A DNA stretch of 33,330 bases from Halobacteriovoraceae bacterium (GCA_002707495.1 PAMZ01000019.1:1-33330); one strand, 5' to 3'. Positions 17,197 to 24,872 are shown, counted from the first letter of the stretch. Translations and numbers: made by a program. The notes: generated by a model from the sequence alone, not told the origin.

Positions 17197-17916
17197 GTCT
17201 AAATACTTTTTAATAGTTTTTCCTAAGTAAGCTAACTCCTCATCTGATTTGAGACCTGACTGCCCTCCTAAGAAAGGGCAAACTATTAACAATGTATCCT
17301 CAGAGATTCTTAATTGATATATATACTTCGATTTATTCCCTGAAATATTTTGAGGAACTGATTTTCTCGATTTTTTTATTCTCTCGATTTTTTCATGCAG
17401 ATTTTCTTCTCCAGAGAAAGCCAAGACATAATTCAATATATGAGATGTACTTGTGCCTAATACAATCTTGGGTTTCATCTTACGAGTTAATTCCACCATT
17501 TTAGGAAATCTATTTTTGATGACAAATTCACGATAGGCAGACTTGGTTAAAAAACCGGTGTATTCAACTAATTCCTCGCTTATAAGCTCTTCAAAATCAG
17601 TTTTAAAGCTCAAGGGAAATAAATTAAGCTTTGCGATCTCACTGTCTTTTCCAAAAAAAGTATCCTTTCTAAGCCTAGAAAACTGCTGAGCAATTTTGTA
17701 TACATTTTGGTTATAAGAATATCTTAGGTTTTGACTGCATAAATTAACTGGTTCATAAGGAAACTCTTTCGGTATGTTATTAGTCTGTTTTATAAGATCA
17801 GAAAGCGATGTTTCACCACCATACTCTATTCCACAAAACCAAACCTTAGCTTCTCTTCCACCACCTTGATATCCAGTAAAGGGGTTTGAAACCCATTTTT
17901 CGAAATTTTTATTCAT
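17185..17916 (-). CDS. Uracil-DNA-glycosylase-superfamily-like hypothetical protein
   Basis: The 243-residue protein has AKVWFCGIEYGGE (residues 23-35), similar in position and form to the first UDG-superfamily motif (GIEPG-like). It also has KLNLFPLSF, equivalent to the NL(Y/F)PL stretch, PKIVLGTSTSH, like the PxxVVxLG strand, and VCPFLGGQSGL, in the place of the late H-P-S loop. The usual catalytic Asp/Asn and His are not clearly present, so it may bind rather than cut DNA. A perfect -10 (TATAAT, 17926-17931) and GGAAGAG lie just upstream; the gene is divergent from the HNH-like gene with twin operators between them. The family call is tentative. Confidence 0.55.
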   Translation of the reverse strand: MNKNFEKWVSNPFTGYQGGGREAKVWFCGIEYGGETSLSDLIKQTNNIPKEFPYEPVNLCSQNLRYSYNQNVYKIAQQFSRLRKDTFFGKDSEIAKLNLFPLSFKTDFEELISEELVEYTGFLTKSAYREFVIKNRFPKMVELTRKMKPKIVLGTSTSHILNYVLAFSGEENLHEKIERIKKSRKSVPQNISGNKSKYIYQLRISEDTLLIVCPFLGGQSGLKSDEELAYLGKTIKKYLDLGS

Positions 17917-17931
17917 ATCTCTTCCATTATA

Positions 17932-17969
17932 AACCTATTTTTCAGGTTAAATAACCTATAAAATAGGTG
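17932..17969. promoter_or_regulatory. Twin palindromic operators between divergent genes
   Basis: AACCTAT-TTT-TCAGGTT at 17932-17948 and AACCTAT-AAA-ATAGGTG at 17953-17969 share the left half-site and 7-3-7 geometry; their centres (17940 and 17961) are 21 bp apart, two helical turns. The first abuts the TATAAT of the minus-strand gene. The second contains TATAAA, the likely -10 of the plus-strand gene, whose ATG at 17971 would then be leaderless. Overlap with both -10 regions suggests repression. Confidence 0.6.
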
Positions 17970-17970
17970 T

Positions 17971-18750
17971 ATGAGCGATGAAGATAAACACGACGGAATC
18001 TCCGTATTTAACAAACAAGCAAATAAGCAAAACATCAATATCATCCCACTCATTGAGTCATGTGCTCAATGGGTTGATCCAAGGACATTTGCCTATCTCC
18101 CTATTTGGTATCCAGAGTATCATCGACGATGTGTTCAGATGAACGCTGAGTATTCTGCCGCCTACCAGATTAATGGCGCTGACAAACGAGAGGCAAACGA
18201 GAGAGGAAAAACAACTCTCAGTAAGGCCCTGTATGGAAAATCTAAAGGTGAGAAGAACTGGACCTGCTGCCATATTTGGGGAATAGATGATGAAAGCTTT
18301 GTAAAACCAAACTCAATTGTTCAAGACGCCCGTTTTTATACTAATGTCGCCAATATGGTTAATCTTCCGACTCCCCTAAAAGCGTTCACTGATTGCATGC
18401 AAGACATAAAAAACCTTCTTAGACTTTGCTCATATTTTACCTACGGTTTTAAATGCGAAGTTCCAAAAGAGAATATTTCTCAGCTTGATATTTTTAACAG
18501 TCCATTGCCAGATAATTATCCTAAAAGCTGGCCTCGCTCCCTTGAAGAATCAGGAAGCCATATTACACATTCCTTTAACGCAGCAATCAAAAAGCAAGCT
18601 GATGAGCGCTTTAAACAAATGAAGAAGGATTATTTATTACATCAAAATAATCACCTCTACCCAAAAGATCGTGTCAAACAAGCCTTAGATTATGCCTATA
18701 AATTTTGCTCCGACGAAAGTCCTCTAAAACTAGATCCTTTTTGGCGTTAA
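17971..18750 (+). CDS. Hypothetical protein, possible HNH-like nuclease fold
   Basis: A 259-residue protein with conserved-looking centre NWTCCHIWGIDDESF (residues 96-110) followed by VQDARFYTNVANMVNLPTPLKAFTD (about 118-141). A His in CHIW followed by an Asn in VANMVNLP resembles the H...N spacing of HNH/His-Me finger enzymes, but the third His is not obvious, so the call is tentative. ALPIW-like aromatic stretches and PKSWPRSLEESG occur on either side. The start codon is two bases after the second operator with no room for a ribosome binding site, so a leaderless message is likely. Its last 77 bp overlap, antisense, the end of the gene at 18674. Confidence 0.5.
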   Translation: MSDEDKHDGISVFNKQANKQNINIIPLIESCAQWVDPRTFAYLPIWYPEYHRRCVQMNAEYSAAYQINGADKREANERGKTTLSKALYGKSKGEKNWTCCHIWGIDDESFVKPNSIVQDARFYTNVANMVNLPTPLKAFTDCMQDIKNLLRLCSYFTYGFKCEVPKENISQLDIFNSPLPDNYPKSWPRSLEESGSHITHSFNAAIKKQADERFKQMKKDYLLHQNNHLYPKDRVKQALDYAYKFCSDESPLKLDPFWR

Positions 18751-19393
18751 GCTCATCAACAAGTTCTTTGACTTTACAATGAAGTTGATAGGAATCTTCG
18801 AATGCAACTGCATCTAAGATTTCATAAGCACATTTAAAATCGTTGTGTAGAATCATAATCATCGCCTGAAAAACAGCAGAAACCTCGGTTAAAAAGTCAG
18901 AATGTCGAATTTTCTCCATCATTAAAAAGGCTTCTGACAATAACTCAAGATCTACTTCTTGATTTTCTCCCCCTTCAAGAGCGTCGTTTACTTTCATGAG
19001 GGCAAGACTAAATAGAGCAAGGTCTGCATACTCTCTTTTTCTAAGGGCGTTTTTAAAAAACCTTCCAATTTGAGCTGCCCTCTTAGCTTCTTTATCATAA
19101 CCATGTAAATAAGCATTGAGCCCGTAGCACAGCGATTCTTTTTCAGTAAGGTAAGTAGCAGAGGTTTTAAGCGCCATCCAAGTTTGTACTCTGGTTAAGC
19201 TAAGCTCCAGACTTTGTTTTTTAGCAAACACCGAACAAATCTTATGTATTACAGGATGAAGCATTTTGCTATTTCCAAAAAGCTCAACGACATCTCTATC
19301 ACTAATATTTAGCAGTGCCGTTTCTTTGAAACGAATATTCTCTACTCGATTTTTTCTAATTCTTCGAGTTTGTTTAATCCTTGCGACTTGCAT
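18674..19393 (-). CDS. Helical repeat (TPR-like) hypothetical protein
   Basis: The ATG at 19393 has GGGGAGG seven nt upstream; the frame runs on to 19489 but those codons cross the shared operator and promoter. The 239-residue product starts with a basic segment (MQVARIKQTRRIRKNRVENI) and continues as antiparallel-looking helices (LCYGLNAYLHGYDKEAKRAA, YADLALFSLALMKVNDALEG, LLSEAFLMMEKIRH), as in TPR-like solenoids. The basic start could bind DNA or RNA. It is divergent from the TPR/WYL operon, with the 17-bp operator exactly midway: 40 bp to each start codon. It overlaps the gene at 17971 tail to tail by 77 bp. Confidence 0.65.
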   Translation of the reverse strand: MQVARIKQTRRIRKNRVENIRFKETALLNISDRDVVELFGNSKMLHPVIHKICSVFAKKQSLELSLTRVQTWMALKTSATYLTEKESLCYGLNAYLHGYDKEAKRAAQIGRFFKNALRKREYADLALFSLALMKVNDALEGGENQEVDLELLSEAFLMMEKIRHSDFLTEVSAVFQAMIMILHNDFKCAYEILDAVAFEDSYQLHCKVKELVDELNAKKDLVLEDFRRSKIYRHNLRLV

Positions 19394-19417
19394 AATTCCT
19401 CCCCAATTTTGAGTTTC

Positions 19418-19466
19418 AGAATAAGTCTTGAATGTCTCATTTTCTAAGACAGCCCGAAGATAAAAT
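19418..19466. promoter_or_regulatory. Divergent promoter with 17-bp operator, site B
   Basis: GTCTCATTTTCTAAGAC at 19434-19450 differs by one base from the reverse complement of site C. On the plus strand it is followed by exactly 10 nt and TAAAAT (19461-19466); on the minus strand by exactly 10 nt and TATTCT (19418-19423). Start codons lie 40 bp away on each side (19393 and 19491). Confidence 0.68.
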
Positions 19467-19490
19467 AAAAAAACAACACTAGGAGGCATT

Positions 19491-20084
19491 ATGGTTAAAA
19501 CAGTAAATGAGGTTTTCTATGCAAATAGACTTATGGATCAAGAGGAGTATGAAGCGGCTAAAACGGAGCTTTTATCCATCTATGAATACGCCCTTTCAAA
19601 GGGAGAGCCTACAATGTATATTTGCTATCGACTTGCTTGGTGTGAATATAATCTCAATCAGCCTGAGGAGGGAATCGGCTGGTTGGATCATGCTCTTATA
19701 AATGATCCCTATAACACTCTTTATTCCTCCCTTGAATACAGCTTATTTGATCAACTCAGGTCTAAGATTCAAATGCATATCGATCTGAATCCTGGTCCCG
19801 AAGGTGAAGTAGAAAGGCTCTATCATATTTGCTTTGAGAGAGGGTTTGTAAATTCAAACTTAGAGTTTCAGATGATTGAATACTATATGAAAAATAATAA
19901 TTTTTCCGCCGCAAAACCTTTTTTAGATAACGCTCTATTAAGAAACCCCAATGACAGGGAAATCAAGGCCTATAGGCTCCATATCGCCGAAATAGAGCAA
20001 GATAAGCCTACTATTAAGCGCCTTCAAAAAGGCCAGATTTCTCATTCATTAAACCGACTTAATTTAAAGGTGGTTCATCAGTAA
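19491..20084 (+). CDS. TPR-repeat protein, first gene of WYL/nuclease operon
   Basis: A 197-residue protein with two or more TPR-like helix pairs: MDQEEYEAAKTELLSIYEYA, MYICYRLAWCEYNLNQPEEGIGWLD and NNNFSAAKPFLDNALLRNPND, the last matching the TPR A/B consensus (AA..F...AL..NP.d). AGGAGG at 19481-19486 precedes the ATG. TPRs mediate protein-protein contacts, so it could scaffold the downstream nuclease-like product. The WYL gene follows after 23 bp with its own strong AGGAGG. Transcription probably starts near 19473 from the operator-linked promoter. Confidence 0.75.
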   Translation: MVKTVNEVFYANRLMDQEEYEAAKTELLSIYEYALSKGEPTMYICYRLAWCEYNLNQPEEGIGWLDHALINDPYNTLYSSLEYSLFDQLRSKIQMHIDLNPGPEGEVERLYHICFERGFVNSNLEFQMIEYYMKNNNFSAAKPFLDNALLRNPNDREIKAYRLHIAEIEQDKPTIKRLQKGQISHSLNRLNLKVVHQ

Positions 20085-20107
20085 CCATCTAAAATCAGGA
20101 GGATTTC

Positions 20108-21205
20108 ATGTGGATTTCAGAGATAGTCCTAAATACCCTAGCATTTTACTCCGAAAAGAAGACAAAGGTAAAATCTATGGGCGACAATAAGAAATCCTCT
20201 TCTATGAATAAGACGGAGAAATTCGTTAATCTCTTGCATGTTATTAGCCAGGCACCAGGCAGAAAAATTGGATATCAGGAGCTCCATAGAGTACTGGGTA
20301 ATCCTTCAAGGGCCAGTTTTCATAAACTAGTTGCAGAACTAAAGTCCGGTACAGCTTTTATGCCTCCTCTTTTGTCTGAGTCAAAACACCAAAGTCTGGA
20401 AGATCGAATTTACAAATTAAACTCGAAAGCCTGGGATAATTTTGTCACCGCAGGAAGTGAAGGATATTTTTTCTTAGAGGCCTTTAGGCGGCTTGGTAAA
20501 ATTATTAACTCAGACTACACCAAATTAAACTTTGAAGACGTTATAGAATTTGAAGGCCGCAAGGTTGTAGACCTTGATCGAAAATTTATGTATCTCTCTA
20601 AAATTGATGCAAAGGTAACACCCAAGCTCACTCATATGGTAGATCAATTAGTCACAGCTCTTCTAGAGCATAGACAAGTAAAAATCATTTATAAGCCTAC
20701 AGGTCTACAAGGGGAATACGAGCGCATTATTGAGCCTCTCACATTATGTCAGTACCGAGATGATCTTTATATCATGTGCTATAAAGTTGAAGCAGGTGAA
20801 AAGATTTTTCGAAACTATAAAATCTCAAGAATAGATGATCTAGAAATACAAGAAGACAATTTTGAATATCCAAGTAGCTCTAAATGGAATCCTGAAAAAG
20901 ATTATAAAAATGCGTCTGGCTTAATAAATGGAAAGAGTGAGACGGCCCTGATCAAAGTCTATGGCCCCACTAGACAGATTTTTGAAGAAAAAAACTTTTT
21001 TAATAATCTTTTGGTTCAAAACTCTGATGAGTTTTCGAAATATCAATGCACATATACAAGTTTAAATGAGTTTGTAGGACAGCTTTTTGTCTATGCGGAA
21101 GATATCGAAATCCTTGCACCAAAAGAGCTTAAAGATGCCTTCACAGAAAAGGCGTTAAAAGCATTATCCATTAACAAAGTAAAAATAGATAAAAAGGCTG
21201 CCTAA
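20108..21205 (+). CDS. HTH-WYL domain transcriptional regulator
   Basis: The ATG at 20108 has a perfect AGGAGG at 20097-20102, so the full 365-residue form is used. A winged-helix region spans about residues 30-80 (NKTEKFVNLLHVISQAPGRK and following). The WYL domain spans about 180-270: VKIIYKP, YERIIEPLTLCQYRDDLYIMCYK and RNYKISRIDDLEI. A C-terminal WCX-like wing follows. WYL regulators bind ligands, in some cases nucleic acid or nucleotides, and many control phage-defence genes (BrxR, CapW types). Here it sits between a TPR gene and a nuclease-like gene and is the natural candidate to bind the four copies of the 17-bp palindrome; that link is an inference. Confidence 0.85.
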   Translation: MWISEIVLNTLAFYSEKKTKVKSMGDNKKSSSMNKTEKFVNLLHVISQAPGRKIGYQELHRVLGNPSRASFHKLVAELKSGTAFMPPLLSESKHQSLEDRIYKLNSKAWDNFVTAGSEGYFFLEAFRRLGKIINSDYTKLNFEDVIEFEGRKVVDLDRKFMYLSKIDAKVTPKLTHMVDQLVTALLEHRQVKIIYKPTGLQGEYERIIEPLTLCQYRDDLYIMCYKVEAGEKIFRNYKISRIDDLEIQEDNFEYPSSSKWNPEKDYKNASGLINGKSETALIKVYGPTRQIFEEKNFFNNLLVQNSDEFSKYQCTYTSLNEFVGQLFVYAEDIEILAPKELKDAFTEKALKALSINKVKIDKKAA

Positions 21206-21206
21206 T
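21191..21206 (+). repeat. 16-bp junction repeat, copy 1 (AAAAAGGCTGCCTAAT)
   Basis: Located at the end of the WYL gene; it encodes the last residues KKAA and the stop, just before the next start at 21208. An identical copy ends the following gene at 21688-21703. AAAAAGG may serve as a ribosome binding site and GGCTGCC is a small inverted repeat. Confidence 0.6.
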
Positions 21207-21207
21207 T

Positions 21208-21702
21208 ATGGAAATTGAATTTGTAAAAAATCTCAAAAGCGGAGTCTACTTCATCTATATTGATGAGATGGATGACGGAAGATACAAATTAGTGACTCCA
21301 GAGGGAGCGATTACTCATTCTCCCATCAGACAATTTACAGAGCCTGATGTGATGGAAATAGGCCCTCTGGATAAAAAACCTTTTACGCCTAAGCAGATAA
21401 AAGCCTTTCTTGATTTCGAGAGAATGCAACCTGTAGGCGTTAAAAAACAAGAAAATGCTTCCATTCACTCCAGTGGCCTAGTTTTTAAAAAAGAGCTTAT
21501 TGATCCTCTACCAAGTTCTGGAACCTATAGTATTTTTGAGACGCATTCTCAGATTTGGTATGACTTCACCAAAACAGAGATTATCTCAGAGCTTGGAAAT
21601 ATTCTTGAATCAGAGAGCTACAAAGGTCACGGCCTTTACTCCATCACTTGGAATGCGATCCCACAAAGACTTTTAAAATTTCAAAGAAAAAAGGCTGCCT
21701 AA
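21208..21702 (+). CDS. Hypothetical protein of the WYL/nuclease operon
   Basis: A 164-residue acidic-to-neutral protein without a recognised family. The first part is beta-rich (FVKNLKSGVYFIYIDEMDDG, YKLVTPEGAITHSP), and the middle has KPFTPKQIKAFLDFERMQP, a helix-like stretch. Later strands include SGTYSIFETHSQIWYDFTKTE. It begins 2 nt after the WYL stop and its stop overlaps the start of the nuclease-like gene by one base (TAATG), so all three are translated together. Fixed position between regulator and nuclease suggests a partner, inhibitor or specificity subunit, but nothing in the sequence decides among these. Confidence 0.7.
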   Translation: MEIEFVKNLKSGVYFIYIDEMDDGRYKLVTPEGAITHSPIRQFTEPDVMEIGPLDKKPFTPKQIKAFLDFERMQPVGVKKQENASIHSSGLVFKKELIDPLPSSGTYSIFETHSQIWYDFTKTEIISELGNILESESYKGHGLYSITWNAIPQRLLKFQRKKAA

Positions 21703-21703
21703 T
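21688..21703 (+). repeat. 16-bp junction repeat, copy 2
   Basis: Identical to 21191-21206 (AAAAAGGCTGCCTAAT), here ending in the TAATG that joins the stop of the 164-residue gene to the ATG of the nuclease-like gene at 21702. Confidence 0.6.
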
Positions 21704-22280
21704 GAACTTAAAAAAAGAGCTAGATGCAATTTCAGATCTTGATCAAACCTATAACGACTATTGGAAGCTCCAAACTGAATATCAAAATCAAAGTCTCATT
21801 GATATCCCATGGAATGAATTTATTAAGATTGTCAGCATGATGAATATTAAAAGCCGTGGAATTAAAATTGAACGAAGAATTATTGAAAAAAATAATTGGA
21901 AAAAAGCAGTTCAAAAAGAACAAGGTGATGCTTGGCTCCCAACAGGTGAAGGAATCGAAATCAAAACCTCTTTTATCACACCATTAAAAGGCTCTGCAGT
22001 CTCTCTTACAGGCCTTAGACTTTGGGAAGATCAAGTTAAATACTATTTTCTTTTAGTTATTGATATCTCAGATCTATCGGTCGCTCCGAAGACCTATGCC
22101 TATTGGGTTCCCAAAGAAGAGCTTCAAAAACTCGATGATGCTGAAAGACTAGGAATTCCCGGGATGAAAAAAAGTGCTGCCACTGGAAACGCGAACGTTC
22201 CAAAAAGTCTTAATATCAAAAAATATGAACTTGATGAATGGGCAGAAAAATACAGTCCCTATTTAGGCTTTAAGCTTTAA
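21702..22280 (+). CDS. PD-(D/E)XK nuclease-like protein
   Basis: Counted from the ATG at 21702 the product has 192 residues. KIERRIIEKNNWKKAVQKEQ provides a first acidic helix (E57). GDAWLPTGEGIEIKTS gives D76 and E86-I-K88, the D-Xn-ExK arrangement of the restriction-endonuclease fold. A hydrophobic strand, VKYYFLLVID, and a late helix follow, as in type II restriction enzymes. This makes it a plausible DNA endonuclease, though no methyltransferase is nearby to protect self DNA. It is the last gene of the TPR-WYL-unknown-nuclease operon and shares 4 bp with the end of the convergent PEGA gene. Confidence 0.65.
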   Translation: MNLKKELDAISDLDQTYNDYWKLQTEYQNQSLIDIPWNEFIKIVSMMNIKSRGIKIERRIIEKNNWKKAVQKEQGDAWLPTGEGIEIKTSFITPLKGSAVSLTGLRLWEDQVKYYFLLVIDISDLSVAPKTYAYWVPKEELQKLDDAERLGIPGMKKSAATGNANVPKSLNIKKYELDEWAEKYSPYLGFKL

Positions 22281-23842
22281 AATTCAAAATAAATTCCCAC
22301 ACTAGAGGTACTACTCTTTGGGTCTTCAAGATCAATCACTCTATGATCTAAATGAAGACCTGAGTGCTCTCCTAATCGAATCTGGAGATTGACTCTACTA
22401 CCAATGGTTTGTTTTTCAATAGTCTTAGTTGGCTCGATGATAAGCCGATCTTCAACGGTCCATTTTTTCGTATTATGTTCTGCCCCTATACCAAGACTTA
22501 ATCTCTTAGACCTATAGGGATAAATGAGTAAGTTTAGACTTGAAAGACTATCTATTTCGATTAGGTCTTGATCCTCTTTTATATACTCCTGATAGCGATA
22601 GTCATAACCCAAAGAGAGGTTTTTATATAAAAAGAAATTTAATTGAAAGCTTAGGGGATACATAAGACTTTTTCCTTTTTGCTCGATTAAAGGTGTATAA
22701 ACAAAATTCCCCCAGCTAAGTTTTTCACTATTTTCCTCCCTGGCAATTTCTCTTTTAGGTTTTTTCTTTTTTAGATTTATTAACTCAGTCACACGACTTC
22801 GATTAGGTTTTATTTCAATCACCTCTTTTGCATCCGCCAAGGCGGAGTTTTTTACTTTCACTTCGTGCACACCAGCGGATATGGGATAGTTTTTAAGGGG
22901 ACTCAATCCTAAGTACTCACCATCCACATATACCTCTCCTCCTTTAGGTTTAGAATAGACTGTCAGACGTCCTTGTTTCGGAGTCAGGGTCACTGCTAGC
23001 TTTCGCCTCTCTTTAATCCATAGATGAAACTCTAAACTTTGAGACTCATAATCTGGATGCTCGAGGTGTATCTTATGCGCTTCAACCACTGGAAGCTCAA
23101 GGATGGAATTATTCTTAGCAATTCTTCCATCTAAAATGATAGTGGCGTCTTTTGGAAATATGGAGAGCTCCACTTCTCCCATTGAGCGTTTAAGCGTGAT
23201 TGTATGCAGCGTTTTACGTCCTGAGACTAAGATCTTTTTTCGATAGGTTTGATGGCCCTCTGCTCTCACAATGAGTTCATGCATCCCAAGTTTGGCGTGA
23301 ATAAGTGCATCTCCTACTCCATAGATACTTGCCTGAGATTCCATGTGAGTTAAAGTAATATCCGCAGCTTTTGGAAAGCTACGAATTTCTATCGTCCCCA
23401 AATTAGCGCCGCTATTTCCATATTTGTTCAAACTCGTTTTTTTAAAGCTCAAACGTCTAAGCTCTTTTTTAATCTCAAGCTTGGAATAGCGAATTTTCCG
23501 AGTCACCTTAAAGACTCCCTCATTATCATCAACTTTCTCCCACACGGGCTCAATCCCTCTAAGACTTATAGAACCACTTTGCCAATGATAGCTCTCTTGA
23601 GTTTGAACAACATCCAATTCCGAAAAAAAGCTTTCCACTATTTTTTGCTCGAAACCATATTGATGGCGAACCGCCTCTTTGACAGCATTAAGATAGGCTT
23701 CTTCTAAAGCCTCAGATAAATGCGACTTCGTATCACTATGTCCGATATAATAATGATACTGAGAATCTTCTGAATGTAGGGGCTCAGAAAGCTCTCCTCC
23801 CCAGGCATTTGCGCTGAGGAGGAAGATTAAGATTGATTTCAT
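22277..23842 (-). CDS. Secreted LPP20-like/PEGA domain envelope protein
   Basis: The ATG at 23842 gives a signal peptide MKSILIFLLSANAWGGE; the preceding TTG (23857) is less likely. After an N-terminal region with LPP20/flagellar-assembly-like character (ALEEAYLNAVKEAVRHQYGF, FKVTRKIRYSKLEIKKELRR), there are about three PEGA-type modules. These are GTIEIRSFPKAADITLTHME, GEVELSIFPKDATIILDGRI and GRLTVYSKPKGGEVYVDGEY with LGLSPLKNYPISAGVHEVKV. The last 150 residues alternate short strands (LNFFLYKNLSLGYDYRYQEY) and end in Phe, consistent with a small outer-membrane barrel. It is 521 residues long. It follows the lipoprotein gene by 1 nt and probably forms one envelope complex with it. Confidence 0.78.
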   Translation of the reverse strand: MKSILIFLLSANAWGGELSEPLHSEDSQYHYYIGHSDTKSHLSEALEEAYLNAVKEAVRHQYGFEQKIVESFFSELDVVQTQESYHWQSGSISLRGIEPVWEKVDDNEGVFKVTRKIRYSKLEIKKELRRLSFKKTSLNKYGNSGANLGTIEIRSFPKAADITLTHMESQASIYGVGDALIHAKLGMHELIVRAEGHQTYRKKILVSGRKTLHTITLKRSMGEVELSIFPKDATIILDGRIAKNNSILELPVVEAHKIHLEHPDYESQSLEFHLWIKERRKLAVTLTPKQGRLTVYSKPKGGEVYVDGEYLGLSPLKNYPISAGVHEVKVKNSALADAKEVIEIKPNRSRVTELINLKKKKPKREIAREENSEKLSWGNFVYTPLIEQKGKSLMYPLSFQLNFFLYKNLSLGYDYRYQEYIKEDQDLIEIDSLSSLNLLIYPYRSKRLSLGIGAEHNTKKWTVEDRLIIEPTKTIEKQTIGSRVNLQIRLGEHSGLHLDHRVIDLEDPKSSTSSVGIYFEF

Positions 23843-23843
23843 T

Positions 23844-24425
23844 TTAGAGCTCGCCAATCTTTTGGATTTCTTTGGTGATATGAAGATCGATTTGATTTTT
23901 AATACTAGGAGTAATTCCCTTTCCCTGATCTAATGTGGTTTTAATCGCTTTTTTAAGATCAGATTTTCTAATTGAGACAAGAGAATATAGTCTAAGTTTA
24001 TAGACCCTCTCTCCACTATCATCAAAACTTTGAACTTTTTCCCAATATCGTTTTTCTTGTCTGATATTTTGAACAATGAGCTTTGAAACCTCAGTTCCAT
24101 AGAATCTTGCTAACGTTCCCGAGTCATCGAGCCCTTCTTCTAGGTTTTGAAAGATAAACGCCATATCATCAGTTACCTCACGAGAGATCTCAAAGCGTGC
24201 ATTATTATCACTTATTCTAAATGCGGCTGAGATTCGTGCATTGGCATTAACCTCGGTAAAGCCAACAGAATAGAGTCGATCAGACTTTACATAGGTGCTT
24301 TTGGATAGACTCGCCCATTCAGGGGCCTCATCATGACCTTTCATGCGCACCACTGTTTTTTCACTGACACTTGCACAGCTCTTGATAAGAACCATAAGAC
24401 AGATCATTACAATTTTTCGTTTCAT
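23844..24425 (-). CDS. LPP20-family lipoprotein
   Basis: A 193-residue protein with a lipoprotein-like signal (MVLIKSC; the Lys before Ser-Cys is atypical). The mature part contains APEWASLSKSTYVKSDRLYSVGFTEVN and ISAAFRISDNNARFEISREV, matching the LPP20 pattern (P.W......Y.vG.a......aa...A...Ar..la..i). Related proteins support flagellar or outer-membrane assembly. It overlaps the upstream 104-residue gene by 4 bp (ATGA at 24422-24425) and precedes the PEGA gene directly, so the three form one coupled operon driven by the site C promoter. Confidence 0.8.
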   Translation of the reverse strand: MKRKIVMICLMVLIKSCASVSEKTVVRMKGHDEAPEWASLSKSTYVKSDRLYSVGFTEVNANARISAAFRISDNNARFEISREVTDDMAFIFQNLEEGLDDSGTLARFYGTEVSKLIVQNIRQEKRYWEKVQSFDDSGERVYKLRLYSLVSIRKSDLKKAIKTTLDQGKGITPSIKNQIDLHITKEIQKIGEL

Positions 24426-24736
24426 ACACTCTCCTCTTTTATGTGAAATCCTAGAGACCTAGGACAAAATTCTTTTTTAAGCGCTTCATCAATCGATTCA
24501 AAAATCCAAAGCTCTCCTTGAAATTTAAAAAGTAGCTGATCATTGAGATAGAAGTCTGCATTATCTTTATGTATGCGATAGCGCTTATTAATACCGGGAA
24601 GTTTTTCGATCGCCATATGGGCACTATCAAAATCGATAAAGCTAAAAACGAAGCCAAACTCATTTGAATCTATAAATTGCGTCTCACCTAGAAAGGCAAG
24701 ACGGCATTTGGGAGCAATGAAGAGATAGGTAAGCAT
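24422..24736 (-). CDS. Small hypothetical protein, first gene of LPP20/PEGA operon, likely leaderless
   Basis: A 104-residue protein with no recognised family. It has a hydrophobic, beta-rich start (MLTYLFIAPKCRLAFLGETQ), DFYLNDQLLFKFQGELWIFE in the middle and a charged C-terminus. It may be a small PilZ-like or receptor-like fold, but nothing specific is seen. The ATG at 24736 has AGG immediately before it, without spacing. The -10-like TAGAAT at 24743-24748 puts the expected transcription start at or beside the A of the ATG, so the message is probably leaderless. It is co-transcribed with the lipoprotein and PEGA genes. Confidence 0.6.
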   Translation of the reverse strand: MLTYLFIAPKCRLAFLGETQFIDSNEFGFVFSFIDFDSAHMAIEKLPGINKRYRIHKDNADFYLNDQLLFKFQGELWIFESIDEALKKEFCPRSLGFHIKEESV

Positions 24737-24742
24737 CCTAGT

Positions 24743-24775
24743 ATTCTAGCAGGTGGGTGTCTTAGAAATTGAGAC
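24743..24775 (-). promoter_or_regulatory. Promoter with 17-bp operator, site C
   Basis: GTCTTAGAAATTGAGAC at 24759-24775. On the minus strand it is followed by exactly 10 nt and TAGAAT (24743-24748), a good -10. The reverse complement of this operator differs from site B at one position. Confidence 0.68.
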
Positions 24776-24872
24776 TTAGTCTTCTAGGGTTGGCCGCAAA
24801 ACTCATGATTTCGCCAAGAAACCTTATATAGAATCTATTCTTCGCGTGTAGACGAATTCTCATGTCTATCCT

